This document shows, piece after piece, positions 24,054 to 33,244 of a DNA stretch of 33,271 bases (within the stretch, counting starts at the first letter, position 1; each line of letters begins with the position of its first letter). The stretch covers positions 233,107-266,377 of the forward strand of contig NZ_AWRU01000034.1 in the NCBI RefSeq assembly GCF_000523515.1, in the 5' to 3' direction. The stretch comes from Pedobacter sp. V48 (GTDB lineage: Bacteria > Bacteroidota > Bacteroidia > Sphingobacteriales > Sphingobacteriaceae). A program made the position numbers and the translations under genes. Under the pieces are notes generated by a model that worked only from the letters and a program-made list of their open reading frames with translations, was not told the origin of the DNA and ran no database searches.

Positions 24054-25770
24054 TTGGTTTTTCAGCTTGTTTGAATTTATCTAAACCACTTCGTAAATAT
24101 GCAGCATATTCTTTTGCATCAAAAATTGCCCCCTGTGGTTTAACTAAGGGAATTAGGTCATGTCCCGCCAATACATAGAATGGCTGAGAGTTAGATCCAT
24201 ATTTTGTAGCCTGGAAATCACCGTTCCACTTCCCCAGATCATCTGTCGTTGTCCTCAGAATCTCCGAATAATGAACTTTTTCCTTCGGCATTTTAATTTT
24301 ACGTTCATCCACATAAAGCTGTATCAATACGTATTCGTTGATTACACGTCCTACCTCCGCATCTATCCAGACTTTATCCTCCATTTTGCGACAGTTTACA
24401 CATGCCCAGCCTGTAAAGTCTATCATAACCGGTTTGTTTACCTTTTTAGCATAAGCCAAACCTTCTTCCAGATCGAAAAACGGAGTAAAACCAATTGGTT
24501 TTTTAAATACATCATCGTATTTCACTTTAGACGGAAACTCGGTATCCACTTTTGATTGCGACGAGCCGTTTCCGTTAAGGATAAAATCCTGAGTATTCAT
24601 TGGAGGCGCAAGGCCACTCAAAACACTTACCGGAGCACCCCATAAACCAGGCACCATATAAATGGCAAAAGAAAACGAAAGTATGGCAAGGAATAATCGT
24701 GGTACGGATACATATGGCAGATCACTATCGTGCGAAAATTTGAGTTTCCCTAATAAATAAATACCCATTAAGAAGAAAATCACGATCCATACTACCAGGA
24801 ACACCTCACGATCGAACCATTCCCAATGCCAAACTAAATCTGCAGCAGAAAGGAATTTCAGCGCTAAGGCAAGCTCAAGGAAACCTAGGCAAACCTTCAC
24901 ACTATTCAACCATCCACCTGATTTAGGCATGCTGCTTAAAAAGCCAGGGAAGATTGCCGACAAAGTAAATGGAAGAGCCAATGCCAACGAAAAGCCAAAC
25001 ATTCCTACGGCCGGCGCAAGCAACTCACCTTTTGAACTCGCATCTACAAGCAAGGTTCCTATAATAGGTCCTGTGCATGAAAAGGAAACCAAGGCAAGAG
25101 AAGCCGCCATAAAAAAGATACCTCCTAAACCTTTACTGTTATCGGCCTTATTGTCAATTTTATTAACGAAAGAACTTGGCAATGTAATCTCAAATGCACC
25201 GAAAAAGGAGATGGCAAAAACGACCAGTAGAATAAAGAAGAAGAAATTAAACAGTCCGCTACTACTCAACGCATTTAAGCCGGCCGATCCAAATAATACC
25301 GTAATTAACAGCCCAAAAGCAACATAAATAACAATAATAGAGAGGCCATAAATAATCGCCTGTCCAATTCCTTTATTCTTGCTGCCTGCCCTTTTGGTAA
25401 AATAACTTATGGTTAGCGGCACCATTGGAAAAATACAAGGCATTAAAAACGCTAAAAACCCACCAACAAGACCGGCAATAAAAGTTTGCCAAAGTGTTTT
25501 CTTATGATCAGCCTCATCAGATAAAACCGCTGTAGCCGACTTATCCTGGGCATGATCTACAGTTGCGCTCTGCGCTATAGCATCCTTTTTTACAGTGTCT
25601 TTTACCATGTTGTTTACTGCACTATCCTGAGCAGAACCAACCTCAGTAAAAACCAGATCATCCGTTCCGGTCGAATCCTGAACCTGAGTAGCGGCAAATC
25701 CATGCCCCGTTATTGTTACAACAAAAAGAAAGAACAAGCTCAGTATTAAAAGTGTTTTTTTCATCCGCAT
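24046..25770 (-). CDS. DsbD-type thiol:disulfide interchange protein (membrane plus thioredoxin domains)
   Basis: A 574-residue inner-membrane electron carrier that moves reducing equivalents from cytosolic thioredoxin to the periplasm. After a signal sequence (about 1-27) comes a ~65-residue low-complexity spacer where other DsbD proteins have their N-terminal domain. The membrane domain (about 92-380) has the two conserved cysteines in MPCIFPMVPLT (C112) and SFSCTGP (C232). The C-terminal thioredoxin domain has WACVNC (C457, C460). The missing N-terminal domain is encoded separately nearby (25982-26431). An alternative start lies six bases in, at ATG 25764. The gene is coupled to pfkA. Confidence 0.92.
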   Translation of the reverse strand: MRMKKTLLILSLFFLFVVTITGHGFAATQVQDSTGTDDLVFTEVGSAQDSAVNNMVKDTVKKDAIAQSATVDHAQDKSATAVLSDEADHKKTLWQTFIAGLVGGFLAFLMPCIFPMVPLTISYFTKRAGSKNKGIGQAIIYGLSIIVIYVAFGLLITVLFGSAGLNALSSSGLFNFFFFILLVVFAISFFGAFEITLPSSFVNKIDNKADNSKGLGGIFFMAASLALVSFSCTGPIIGTLLVDASSKGELLAPAVGMFGFSLALALPFTLSAIFPGFLSSMPKSGGWLNSVKVCLGFLELALALKFLSAADLVWHWEWFDREVFLVVWIVIFFLMGIYLLGKLKFSHDSDLPYVSVPRLFLAILSFSFAIYMVPGLWGAPVSVLSGLAPPMNTQDFILNGNGSSQSKVDTEFPSKVKYDDVFKKPIGFTPFFDLEEGLAYAKKVNKPVMIDFTGWACVNCRKMEDKVWIDAEVGRVINEYVLIQLYVDERKIKMPKEKVHYSEILRTTTDDLGKWNGDFQATKYGSNSQPFYVLAGHDLIPLVKPQGAIFDAKEYAAYLRSGLDKFKQAEKPNE

Positions 25771-25928
25771 TCCGATTACCTATTTAAAACCATGAAAAAC
25801 CCCGCCATTATATTCATTTTCATGATGAGGGCGTGAAATTACTTATAATTTTTTATTTAAAGACGGTGTTGTAACTGCTAAAGTGTTAATTTTACTATCA
25901 GCTAATAATCCCTTAAAACCCTTTAAAT

Positions 25929-25968
25929 GAAAAAAGGGTACTCTGAAAACTCAAAACACCCTTTTCTC
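25929..25968 (-). terminator. Terminator after the DsbD N-terminal domain gene
   Basis: An 11-base stem (GAAAAAAGGGT and near-complement) with an 18-base loop, followed on the minus strand by a T run (CCCTTTTTTC). It lies 14 bases after the stop of the stand-alone domain gene and separates it from dsbD. Confidence 0.65.
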
Positions 25969-25981
25969 TATCCGTATCAGC

Positions 25982-26431
25982 TTACTTTACCGGAATGCTG
26001 AAGCTTACTTCTTCAGGAGGCAAACACTGTTTATCGTTACATACCATAAATTCTACTTTTCCCTTCACGGTAGTAGCACCTTTATTCAACTTGATTTTTT
26101 GCTGAAATGTAACGCCGTCGCCAAAATAGCTAACGTTCATTTTAAAATTCTCATCGTAATAGTTTATAGCCTTAGGCTCTGTAGTCTTTCCATTAAGTGC
26201 ATAATCACTAGATGGACTAAAAGTAAATGTAGTTTTACTTGGCCCGCCTGGTTTCAAATTTTGAGAATAAATATGCCATCCATCTTCAATATTCGCTTTA
26301 ATATAAAGTATTGCTTCCGTTTTACTCACTTTCTTAGCTGCGTAAGCCCATGTTACAGGTTTTTCAATTTGAGCTACTGCTCCTAGCACTGTAAATAAGA
26401 CTAATGTTAATACCAAACTTATTCTTTTCAT
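25982..26431 (-). CDS. Stand-alone DsbD N-terminal-like periplasmic domain
   Basis: A 149-residue secreted protein: signal peptide about 1-20 (ending AVAQ), then a beta-sandwich with GWHIYSQNLKPGGPS (51-65) and the pair of cysteines in FMVCNDKQCLPPEEV (C131, C136). This matches the DsbD alpha domain, which receives electrons from the membrane domain and passes them to periplasmic partners. It is a separate gene here, 13 bases after birA and upstream of the membrane dsbD gene. It probably completes the DsbD pathway in trans. Confidence 0.85.
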   Translation of the reverse strand: MKRISLVLTLVLFTVLGAVAQIEKPVTWAYAAKKVSKTEAILYIKANIEDGWHIYSQNLKPGGPSKTTFTFSPSSDYALNGKTTEPKAINYYDENFKMNVSYFGDGVTFQQKIKLNKGATTVKGKVEFMVCNDKQCLPPEEVSFSIPVK

Positions 26432-26444
26432 CTGTAATTGTTTT

Positions 26445-27233
26445 TTAATTTTTATATTCTTTATCCGTTAAAAATTCAACCTCTTTAAAGTTATATATTC
26501 TTTCCTTTCCTGAGGTTAAAAGAACCAATTGTCCGGCCTCTGTAATTCCGGTTATTGTAGCTTCAAAAACCTCGCCATTCTGTCTGTAAAAACCCAATTT
26601 GTTAAATCGGTATAGGTTTTCAAGGTACTCTTTCATCAGGCTATTGTAATTTCCTGCTTTCAATTTGAGGTACTGACTTTCAATATGACTGCAAATTTCA
26701 GCTAATAGCTCAATTAAATTAACATCGTGCTGTAAAATTTCATATAACGATGTTGCTACTTTGGTCTTCTCAATATCAAATTTTTGCTGGTTAACATTCA
26801 TTCCTATGCCAACAATGCTCGATTTAAAACGGTTCCCAGACAGGCTGTTTTCAATTAAAACCCCTCCTATTTTACTGTCATTATAGTAAATATCATTAGG
26901 CCACTTAATCGTTATCCCATCCTTTACAAAGCGCCTTAAAGCCTTGTTAATGCCATTACTAACCGCTATATTTAGCATAAATTGCTTGTTTATGGGTAGA
27001 AATGCCGGTGTTAGAAAGATGCTGAACGTAAGATTTAATCCAGGCTCGCTGTACCAGGTGTTTTCCTGTTGTCCTCGGCCCGCAAATTGGTTATCTGCCA
27101 TAATAACAGTCCCTTCCGGTAATGGCTCGGATTTTGACACCATCAACTTCAAAAAGTTATTAGTAGAATCAACCGCTGATAATCTGATAAGATTTTGACC
27201 AACAAATAATGTTGAAAAAGTGTTATTTTGCAA
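26445..27233 (-). CDS. birA: Biotin--[acetyl-CoA-carboxylase] ligase (monofunctional)
   Basis: A 262-residue enzyme that activates biotin to biotinyl-AMP and attaches it to carboxylase carrier proteins. The catalytic motif GRGQQENTW (52-60) and KWPNDIYY (110-117), with KIGG (121-124) following, are present. There is no N-terminal helix-turn-helix, so it cannot act as a biotin repressor like E. coli BirA. The start is a TTG at 27233, because no ATG lies before the essential LSAVDSTNNF region. It shares a 41-base divergent intergenic region with rsfS; its own -7 element is probably 27257-27264. Confidence 0.92.
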   Translation of the reverse strand: MQNNTFSTLFVGQNLIRLSAVDSTNNFLKLMVSKSEPLPEGTVIMADNQFAGRGQQENTWYSEPGLNLTFSIFLTPAFLPINKQFMLNIAVSNGINKALRRFVKDGITIKWPNDIYYNDSKIGGVLIENSLSGNRFKSSIVGIGMNVNQQKFDIEKTKVATSLYEILQHDVNLIELLAEICSHIESQYLKLKAGNYNSLMKEYLENLYRFNKLGFYRQNGEVFEATITGITEAGQLVLLTSGKERIYNFKEVEFLTDKEYKN

Positions 27234-27243
27234 GTGTTGATTG

Positions 27244-27251
27244 TATATTTG
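27244..27251 (+). promoter_or_regulatory. -7 promoter element (TATATTTG) of rsfS
   Basis: An exact TAnnTTTG match on the plus strand, 23 bases before the rsfS ATG. It lies between birA and rsfS, facing the birA element. Confidence 0.45.
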
Positions 27252-27256
27252 TTTAT

Positions 27257-27264
27257 CAAAATTA
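27257..27264 (-). promoter_or_regulatory. -7 promoter element (TAATTTTG) of birA
   Basis: An exact TAnnTTTG match on the minus strand, 23 bases before the birA TTG start. It is only five bases from the rsfS element, so the two promoters overlap and may compete. Confidence 0.45.
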
Positions 27265-27274
27265 AAACATTTTA

Positions 27275-27649
27275 ATGGTAAAAAAGAAAATTGTAAACCT
27301 TTCTACATACCTCTCAGAAATAGCCGTACACGGCATACAGGAAAAAAAAGGCAATGATATTGTCCGCCTGGACCTAAGAGATCTAAACAGTTCCGTTTCT
27401 GACTATTTTATTATCTGCAGCGCTAATTCAGCCACTCAGGTTAAGGCCATTGCCGATAGCGTAGAAGAAGAAATCTATAAAAATACCCAAACAAATCCTT
27501 GGCGCAAAGAAGGACAAGATGCTGCTGAGTGGATAATCCTGGATTATTTTGATGTTGTTGTCCACATATTTAAAACTGAAAAGCGAGACTTTTATGGGAT
27601 AGAAGACCTATGGGGCGATGCCCAGGCAACCTCCTATAAAAGCGCATAA
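27275..27649 (+). CDS. rsfS: Ribosome silencing factor RsfS
   Basis: A 124-residue protein that binds L14 and blocks 50S-30S joining when translation must slow down. The family pattern is complete: VRLDLRDLNSSVSDYFIICSANSATQVKAIADSVEEE, NPWRKEGQDAAEWIILDYFDVVVHIF and the ending YGIEDLWGDA. The length is normal. It is followed by ftsH after 30 bases on the same strand, a neighbourhood common in Bacteroidota. Confidence 0.97.
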   Translation: MVKKKIVNLSTYLSEIAVHGIQEKKGNDIVRLDLRDLNSSVSDYFIICSANSATQVKAIADSVEEEIYKNTQTNPWRKEGQDAAEWIILDYFDVVVHIFKTEKRDFYGIEDLWGDAQATSYKSA

Positions 27650-27679
27650 TCATTTACTTCCACATTTTTTGATATAACG

Positions 27680-29770
27680 ATGAAAGAGAACCCGAATACA
27701 AAACCCAAACTAATAAAGAGAATTCCAAATATTCCGAAGAAGCCTCAAAAAGGTTCAAAATTCAATATTTTTTGGGTTTACGCAGCAATTATTTTAGGAC
27801 TGATTTTATTGCAGTTCCTATTCAATGCCGATACCAGCAAACCAATTACCTACCGCGTTTTTGAAAAAGAAATGCTTTTACCAGGTGATGTACAAAAACT
27901 AGTAGCATATAAGCACGAAGATCTTGTAAAAATTGAGGTATACATTAAAAAAGACAAGCTAAATCAGCCTAAGTATAAAGAGTACCAAAACAAAAGTAAT
28001 TTTGGAACAAACACTGGCCCTATAGCTTATTTTACGGCCGGATCAATGGACGCGCTTGATACACAATTAAAGGAATCTCAGAAAAACCTTCCCCCCGATC
28101 AGCAGATTTTAGCAGAAAAAGAAACCAGACAAAGTTCATTTAACTCGTGGTTCTTCACGGTAATTATCCCTGTTCTATTGTTCATTGGCTTCTGGATCTT
28201 TATTATGCGTCGTATGGGCGGTGGTGCAGGTGGTGGTGGTGGTCAGATTTTCAATATCGGGAAATCTAAAGCAACCCTGTTCGACAAGGAAAGCCAGGTA
28301 AACGTAACATTTAATGATGTTGCCGGCCTCGAAGAAGCAAAACAAGAGGTAATGGAAATTGTAGATTTCCTTAAAAACCCTAAAAAATACACCAATCTCG
28401 GTGGTAAAATACCTAAAGGAGCATTATTAGTAGGCTCTCCGGGAACCGGTAAAACATTATTAGCCAAAGCCGTTGCCGGCGAAGCGCAAGTTCCTTTCTT
28501 CTCACTTTCAGGTTCTGATTTCGTAGAAATGTTTGTGGGTGTTGGAGCATCACGTGTACGTGATTTGTTTAAACAGGCTAAAGACAAGGCACCATGTATC
28601 ATCTTTATTGATGAGGTTGATGCGATCGGTCGTGCCCGTGGTAAAAACAGTATGATGGGTGGTAATGATGAGCGTGAAAACACACTAAATCAGCTATTGG
28701 TTGAAATGGATGGTTTTGGTACCGATTCTGGTATCATTATCCTTGCTGCTACCAACAGGCCTGACGTATTGGATACGGCCTTGTTAAGACCGGGAAGGTT
28801 TGACAGACAAATCTCTATAGACAAACCTGATTTGGTTGGTCGTGAGCAGATCTTTAAAGTTCACCTTACCCCTATTAAAACATCTCAGGAAGTTGATGCT
28901 AAAAAACTTTCTGCGCAAACTCCGGGCTTTGCCGGAGCAGAAATTGCCAACGTTTGTAACGAGGCCGCACTTATCGCAGCCCGTCGCAATAAAGAAAGCG
29001 TTGACATGCAAGACTTCCAGGATGCAATTGACCGTGTTATCGGTGGTTTAGAGAAGAAAAACAAAATCATTTCACCAGAAGAAAAAAGAATCGTTGCTTA
29101 TCACGAGGCTGGTCACGCAATTGCAGGATGGTTCCTGGAACATGCAGATCCACTTGTAAAAGTATCTATAGTTCCTCGTGGTGTTGCTGCTTTAGGATAC
29201 GCACAATACTTACCTAAAGAGCAGTTTTTATATACTACAGAGCAATTAACTGATGGTATGTGTATGACAATGGGTGGAAGAGTAGCTGAAGACATTGTGT
29301 TCGGTAAAATCTCTACAGGAGCTCAAAATGACCTTGAAAGAATTACCAAGTTATCATACGCAATGGTTACCATATACGGTATGAACAGCACTATTGGTAA
29401 CGTGTCATTCCACGATCCTCAAAATGAGTATAACTTTAATAAGCCATACTCAGAGAAAACATCTGAAATGATTGACCATGAAGTACGTATCCTTATTTCA
29501 CAAGTTTACGACAGAACGAAACAATTATTGACAGATAAAAGAGATGGCCTAGAAAAGCTTGCTCAGAAACTAATAGAAAAAGAGATTCTTTTCCAGGCAG
29601 ATTTAGAAGAAATCTTAGGAAAACGTCCTTTTGACAACCGTACTACTTACGATGAGTTTGTAAACGGTACAGGCGATCAAAAACCTGCAGCAGAAGGCCT
29701 TTTACATGAAGGTGTTGGCGAAACTACAGATCCTGCAGCTTCTATCACGCCAACTACTACAGAGTCTTAA
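27680..29770 (+). CDS. ftsH: ATP-dependent zinc metalloprotease FtsH
   Basis: A 696-residue membrane-bound AAA+ protease that degrades misfolded membrane proteins and regulators. Two membrane helices lie at about 28-45 and 155-177, with a periplasmic domain between. The AAA module has Walker A GSPGTGKT (252-259), Walker B in FIDEVDAIG and the second region of homology RPGRFDRQI. The zinc site HEAGH lies at 475-479. A glycine-rich linker ([12 protein letters not shown]) precedes the AAA domain. The C-terminal tail ends in a T/P-rich stretch. It is co-directional with rsfS and ends in a strong hairpin. Confidence 0.98.
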   Translation: MKENPNTKPKLIKRIPNIPKKPQKGSKFNIFWVYAAIILGLILLQFLFNADTSKPITYRVFEKEMLLPGDVQKLVAYKHEDLVKIEVYIKKDKLNQPKYKEYQNKSNFGTNTGPIAYFTAGSMDALDTQLKESQKNLPPDQQILAEKETRQSSFNSWFFTVIIPVLLFIGFWIFIMRRMGGGAGGGGGQIFNIGKSKATLFDKESQVNVTFNDVAGLEEAKQEVMEIVDFLKNPKKYTNLGGKIPKGALLVGSPGTGKTLLAKAVAGEAQVPFFSLSGSDFVEMFVGVGASRVRDLFKQAKDKAPCIIFIDEVDAIGRARGKNSMMGGNDERENTLNQLLVEMDGFGTDSGIIILAATNRPDVLDTALLRPGRFDRQISIDKPDLVGREQIFKVHLTPIKTSQEVDAKKLSAQTPGFAGAEIANVCNEAALIAARRNKESVDMQDFQDAIDRVIGGLEKKNKIISPEEKRIVAYHEAGHAIAGWFLEHADPLVKVSIVPRGVAALGYAQYLPKEQFLYTTEQLTDGMCMTMGGRVAEDIVFGKISTGAQNDLERITKLSYAMVTIYGMNSTIGNVSFHDPQNEYNFNKPYSEKTSEMIDHEVRILISQVYDRTKQLLTDKRDGLEKLAQKLIEKEILFQADLEEILGKRPFDNRTTYDEFVNGTGDQKPAAEGLLHEGVGETTDPAASITPTTTES

Positions 29771-29783
29771 TTACAATATTTAT

Positions 29784-29831
29784 GGGGCAGCCATTTCGCA
29801 ATAAACGAAATGGCTGCAAATCCCTTTTTTT
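29784..29831 (+). terminator. Terminator of ftsH, immediately before the LUD gene
   Basis: A perfect 12-base stem (GCAGCCATTTCG, 29787-29798, and its complement, 29806-29817) with a seven-base loop. GGG (29784-29786) can extend it by pairing with CCC at 29822-29824 across a four-base bulge, and seven T residues follow directly. The T run ends at the ATG of the next gene, so it would also reduce read-through into that gene. Confidence 0.82.
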
Positions 29832-30476
29832 ATGCAAGAAAATATTTCCTCCAAAGAGTTAATGCTGAAAAAGATAAGGAAGGCGCTTCTTGAAAAAAGA
29901 GACAACCCTTATCCAAATTTAGAAGATACCCCGCTGTATACAGAAAATACAGAGTATCCGGAGGTATTATTTGCAGAACAACTTACCGCCGTTTCCGGCA
30001 ATTTCATCTACTGCGAAAACGGTATAGAGTTTATTGAAAACATCCTCCAGCTTGCAGACCGCTTTAACTGGCGCAAAATATACTGCTGGGAGCCGGAATT
30101 ACAAGAACTTTTAACAGAATACGAATTTCCTTTTTATAAAACAGACAAAGATTTTGACCTTGCCGAAGTCGGGATCACCCTGTGTGAAGCGCTGATCGCG
30201 CGCAATGGCTCTGTAATGGTTTCAAACCAAAACGCAGCCGGTCGCAGACTTAGTATCTTCCCGCATCATCACATTGTTATTGCCAGAACAGGGCAGCTTG
30301 TAATGGACCTGAAAGATGCTTTTAAGCTCATTAAAGACAAATACGGCAGTCAAATCCCATCAATGATCAGCACCATTACAGGACCAAGCAGAACAGCAGA
30401 TATTGAAAAAACATTGGTTCTTGGAGCACACGGACCAAAAGAATTATTTGTATTTTTAATTGAAGATTTCTCTTAA
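29832..30476 (+). CDS. LUD-domain (LutC/YkgG-like) protein
   Basis: A 214-residue protein. The family core is seen as AEVGITLCEALIARNGSVMVS (about 115-135), then LSIFPHHHIVIARTGQLV and TGPSRTADIEKTLVLGAHGPKEL (about 186-208). LutC is a subunit of lactate oxidation complexes (LutABC), but no LutA or LutB is in the window, so the role here is unclear. In several Bacteroidota this gene follows ftsH, as far as I recall. No signal peptide or membrane helix is seen, so it is probably cytosolic. Confidence 0.88.
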   Translation: MQENISSKELMLKKIRKALLEKRDNPYPNLEDTPLYTENTEYPEVLFAEQLTAVSGNFIYCENGIEFIENILQLADRFNWRKIYCWEPELQELLTEYEFPFYKTDKDFDLAEVGITLCEALIARNGSVMVSNQNAAGRRLSIFPHHHIVIARTGQLVMDLKDAFKLIKDKYGSQIPSMISTITGPSRTADIEKTLVLGAHGPKELFVFLIEDFS

Positions 30477-30541
30477 AATTTTTATTTCTAATATAATAGT
30501 TCTATTTTTATACTGTATACCAAAACAGTCTGCGGTTCATA

Positions 30542-31624
30542 ATGAGCAATAAAACAAACTTACACTCGGTTATTACAGGTACAGGTAGCTATATTCCCGA
30601 AAACGTCATTTCTGGCGACTCTTTTTTAACCTCCACATTTTACGATAATGGAGTGGTTTTAGAAAAAGACATCAATGAAGTAATAAATAAATTCGCAGAG
30701 ATCACAGAGATTCTCGAGAGACGCTATGTTGATGACAACATCGTAAATAGTGACATTGCGGCTATCGCTGCTCAACGTGCAATTGACGACGCAGGAATAG
30801 ACAAGGAAACGCTGGATCACATCATATTCTGCCATAACTTTGGAGACGTAAAAAGCGGCAGCAACAGAATGGATATCCTTCCTTCTTTGGCCGCCAAGGT
30901 AAAGCAAACCCTGCATATCTTAAATCCCGATTGTGTTGCCTATGATATCATCTTTGGTTGCCCGGGATGGGTTCAGGGCGCAATACAAGCCAATTATCTC
31001 ATTCAAAGTGGTGATGCAAAAAGAGTAATGGTTATTGGCGCAGAAACGCTTTCCAGAATAACCGACCCCCATGACCGCGACAGCATGATCTTCTCTGATG
31101 GTGCGGCAGCCGTTATTTTTGAAGCTCAGGAATCCGAAAACCCTTTAGGCATCGTTGCACATAAAACACAAACCTATGCGGTTGATTATGGCTCCTTATT
31201 GGTAATGGGCAAAAGCAACAACCCGAGCGAACGCAATGGTAATACTTACCTTAAAATGAATGGCCGTAAGCTCTATGAGTTTGCCGTTATAAACGTTCCT
31301 CAAGTCGTTAAAAAGGCTATAGATAAAGCAGAAATAGACATTAAAGACGTTAAAATTGTTTTCATACATCAGGCTAACGGGAAAATGGATACCGCTATTA
31401 TGAAACGCTTATTTAAGCTTTATGATTTGGATACTGTGCCCGAAAACCTTGTTCCTATGACCATTTCATGGTTAGGAAATAGCTCTGTAGCTACTATACC
31501 GACACTGCTAGACCTAGTTCTAAAAGAAAAGGTAGAAGGCTATAAAGTAAAGAAAGGTGAATACGCCGTATTTGCATCTGTAGGCGCCGGCATGCACATC
31601 AATGCGTTTGTTTATCGTTTTTAA
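30542..31624 (+). CDS. Beta-ketoacyl-ACP synthase III family enzyme
   Basis: A 360-residue condensing enzyme of the thiolase fold. The catalytic triad is complete: C140 in FGCPGWVQGA, H276 in IHQANGKMD, and N313 in WLGNSSVAT. KAS III primes fatty acid (or related) synthesis by joining acyl-CoA to malonyl-ACP. At 360 residues it is longer than classical FabH (~315-330), with an extra N-terminal region containing FLTSTFYDNGVVLEKD. No other fatty acid genes are adjacent. It could be a specialised paralogue rather than the main FabH. It follows the LUD gene after 65 bases. Confidence 0.9.
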   Translation: MSNKTNLHSVITGTGSYIPENVISGDSFLTSTFYDNGVVLEKDINEVINKFAEITEILERRYVDDNIVNSDIAAIAAQRAIDDAGIDKETLDHIIFCHNFGDVKSGSNRMDILPSLAAKVKQTLHILNPDCVAYDIIFGCPGWVQGAIQANYLIQSGDAKRVMVIGAETLSRITDPHDRDSMIFSDGAAAVIFEAQESENPLGIVAHKTQTYAVDYGSLLVMGKSNNPSERNGNTYLKMNGRKLYEFAVINVPQVVKKAIDKAEIDIKDVKIVFIHQANGKMDTAIMKRLFKLYDLDTVPENLVPMTISWLGNSSVATIPTLLDLVLKEKVEGYKVKKGEYAVFASVGAGMHINAFVYRF

Positions 31625-31633
31625 GCTACAACT

Positions 31634-33142
31634 TTAGTCAGCATTTTTGTCAATTCTCTTGATACCGGCTTTTGCCTGTGTTTCAATACTGCTTTCATAA
31701 TCGTGGTTTTTCATTTGAATTGCAACATTGAAAAAAGCTTTAGCCTTTGAGAAGTTTGCTTTCTTCTCGTAAATCTTGCCAATCTGCAATGCAGAATTTG
31801 CTGCAAAGTAGTATTTCAGGTTTTTTCCTGTATTAATGGCATTCTGGTAATTGGTAAGCGCTATATCGTCCTTTCCAAGCTCATCATTTATACGCCCCAG
31901 GCGATAATAGTATTCAGTTTTATCCCTGGCAGAGGCAAAGCTATCCCCTTTACTGTCTTTTAGCTCTTCCAGCGCTTTATTATAATAGCCCCCATCAAAT
32001 AATAACCTGGCTTTTAAAAGGTCTTTATTTGGCATAGATTCGCCCGCTTCATTAAGCGCCTGCTTATCCTTTTCCTGATAAGTATAGCCGGTCGACTTAA
32101 CCTTGTTCATAAATGCAGTATAAGCCCCTGTATCGCCTTTTAGTAAGAAGACCCAGCCTAAGTGCAGGTTTGCATCTTTAATGTAATTAGCGCCTTTATT
32201 AAGCTGCAGAAACCGGTTAAAGTTCTGGCCAGACGAATAATCAAGTTTATTAAGCTTTGCAGCACCCAGCAAAAACTCCAAATAAGGAAAAGATTGATAC
32301 TCTGCTCCTGTTGGCCTGTTATTTAAAATACTGATGGCCTCATCATTATGACCGTTCTTTGAGCAAACCAATGCCTGCAAATATGTTTTTAACAGACTAC
32401 TCTCTGCAATTCCGGAGGTGTATTTCATTGTTTTGCTATAGGCCGAAGGGCTATGTGCTATGTCGTTTAACACAAACACATAATAGAACACCACTTCTTC
32501 ATAGAATGGCTCAAATTTAGATTTGGGCAAGCTTTCGGACAACTTATCTAGCATTGCTATTCCGCTTTGAAGATTCCCTTTTATACCGAACGTAGAAAGT
32601 GTACTCTTCAAAATTCCGTCTGGCAGGTTACCCAAAAAAGCATTGATCAGTCCTAACCCTTTTGAATTTAGGGTAAATGCCGGAAACTTCTTGTTGTTAT
32701 CCTGTAATAAGCCGTTGGCCTTTTTAATTTCCCTTGCGGCAGTAAAATATTCGCCGTATCGCCCTCTAATTAAAGCCCATTGTAAGTTTATCTCGGCCTG
32801 TGCGTATAAATAGTATGGAGACGACTTGTCGCCATCAGCGATTTGATCTAACCGTGTAGATTTATTTTCCTTTAACTTGTCAAAGTCCGCCTTGCTTTCT
32901 GTAGTGAGCAAATAAAAATAATCAACATAGTTTTCCAGTAAAGGCACTATTCCATTATCAGGATGAATCTTTTTCTCGGCAGCAATCAGTTTTCTGGCGG
33001 CGCTTAGCTTAAGCTCAAATATGTTTTGATAAGCCTTTAAGCAGTTGGTATTAAAGTCGAAATTTGCGTAAATAACCGTTGGCGAAAACAACAAAAAAAC
33101 GATCAGCACACATTTATATACAGAACCGGAAATCATATTCAT
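31634..33142 (-). CDS. Exported tetratricopeptide-repeat protein
   Basis: A 502-residue protein with a signal peptide at about 1-26 (VLIVFLLFSPTVIYA). The body is alpha-helical, with TPR-like repeats most evident at the C-terminal end: YYRLGRINDELGKDDIALTNY, then ALQIGKIYEKKANFSKAKAFF. An upstream half (about 30-330) reads as degenerate TPR-like helices. TPR proteins are scaffolds for protein-protein contact; the partner is unknown. The start could also be the third codon (ATG 33136). It converges on the KAS III gene with a nine-base gap. Confidence 0.75.
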   Translation of the reverse strand: MNMISGSVYKCVLIVFLLFSPTVIYANFDFNTNCLKAYQNIFELKLSAARKLIAAEKKIHPDNGIVPLLENYVDYFYLLTTESKADFDKLKENKSTRLDQIADGDKSSPYYLYAQAEINLQWALIRGRYGEYFTAAREIKKANGLLQDNNKKFPAFTLNSKGLGLINAFLGNLPDGILKSTLSTFGIKGNLQSGIAMLDKLSESLPKSKFEPFYEEVVFYYVFVLNDIAHSPSAYSKTMKYTSGIAESSLLKTYLQALVCSKNGHNDEAISILNNRPTGAEYQSFPYLEFLLGAAKLNKLDYSSGQNFNRFLQLNKGANYIKDANLHLGWVFLLKGDTGAYTAFMNKVKSTGYTYQEKDKQALNEAGESMPNKDLLKARLLFDGGYYNKALEELKDSKGDSFASARDKTEYYYRLGRINDELGKDDIALTNYQNAINTGKNLKYYFAANSALQIGKIYEKKANFSKAKAFFNVAIQMKNHDYESSIETQAKAGIKRIDKNAD

Positions 33143-33200
33143 AACTAAGGCAAGGATTTACTAAATCTTAATGCTTTGCTGCAAGCAAAAATTCTTCCAC

Positions 33201-33244
33201 AAAAAAGAAGGTGTATCATTGTCATATGATACACCTTCTTTTTT
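33201..33244. terminator. Long perfect hairpin at the right edge
   Basis: A perfect 19-base inverted repeat (arms AAAAAAGAAGGTGTATCAT and complement, six-base loop) with T/A runs at both ends. It lies 59 bases upstream of the TPR gene and probably ends a minus-strand gene lying beyond the window. It could act in both directions. Confidence 0.75.

Noticed and set aside
28243-28683. Long open frame opposite ftsH
   Set aside because: It lies fully inside a certain gene on the other strand, has no family resemblance and no promoter, and is explained by codon bias of ftsH.
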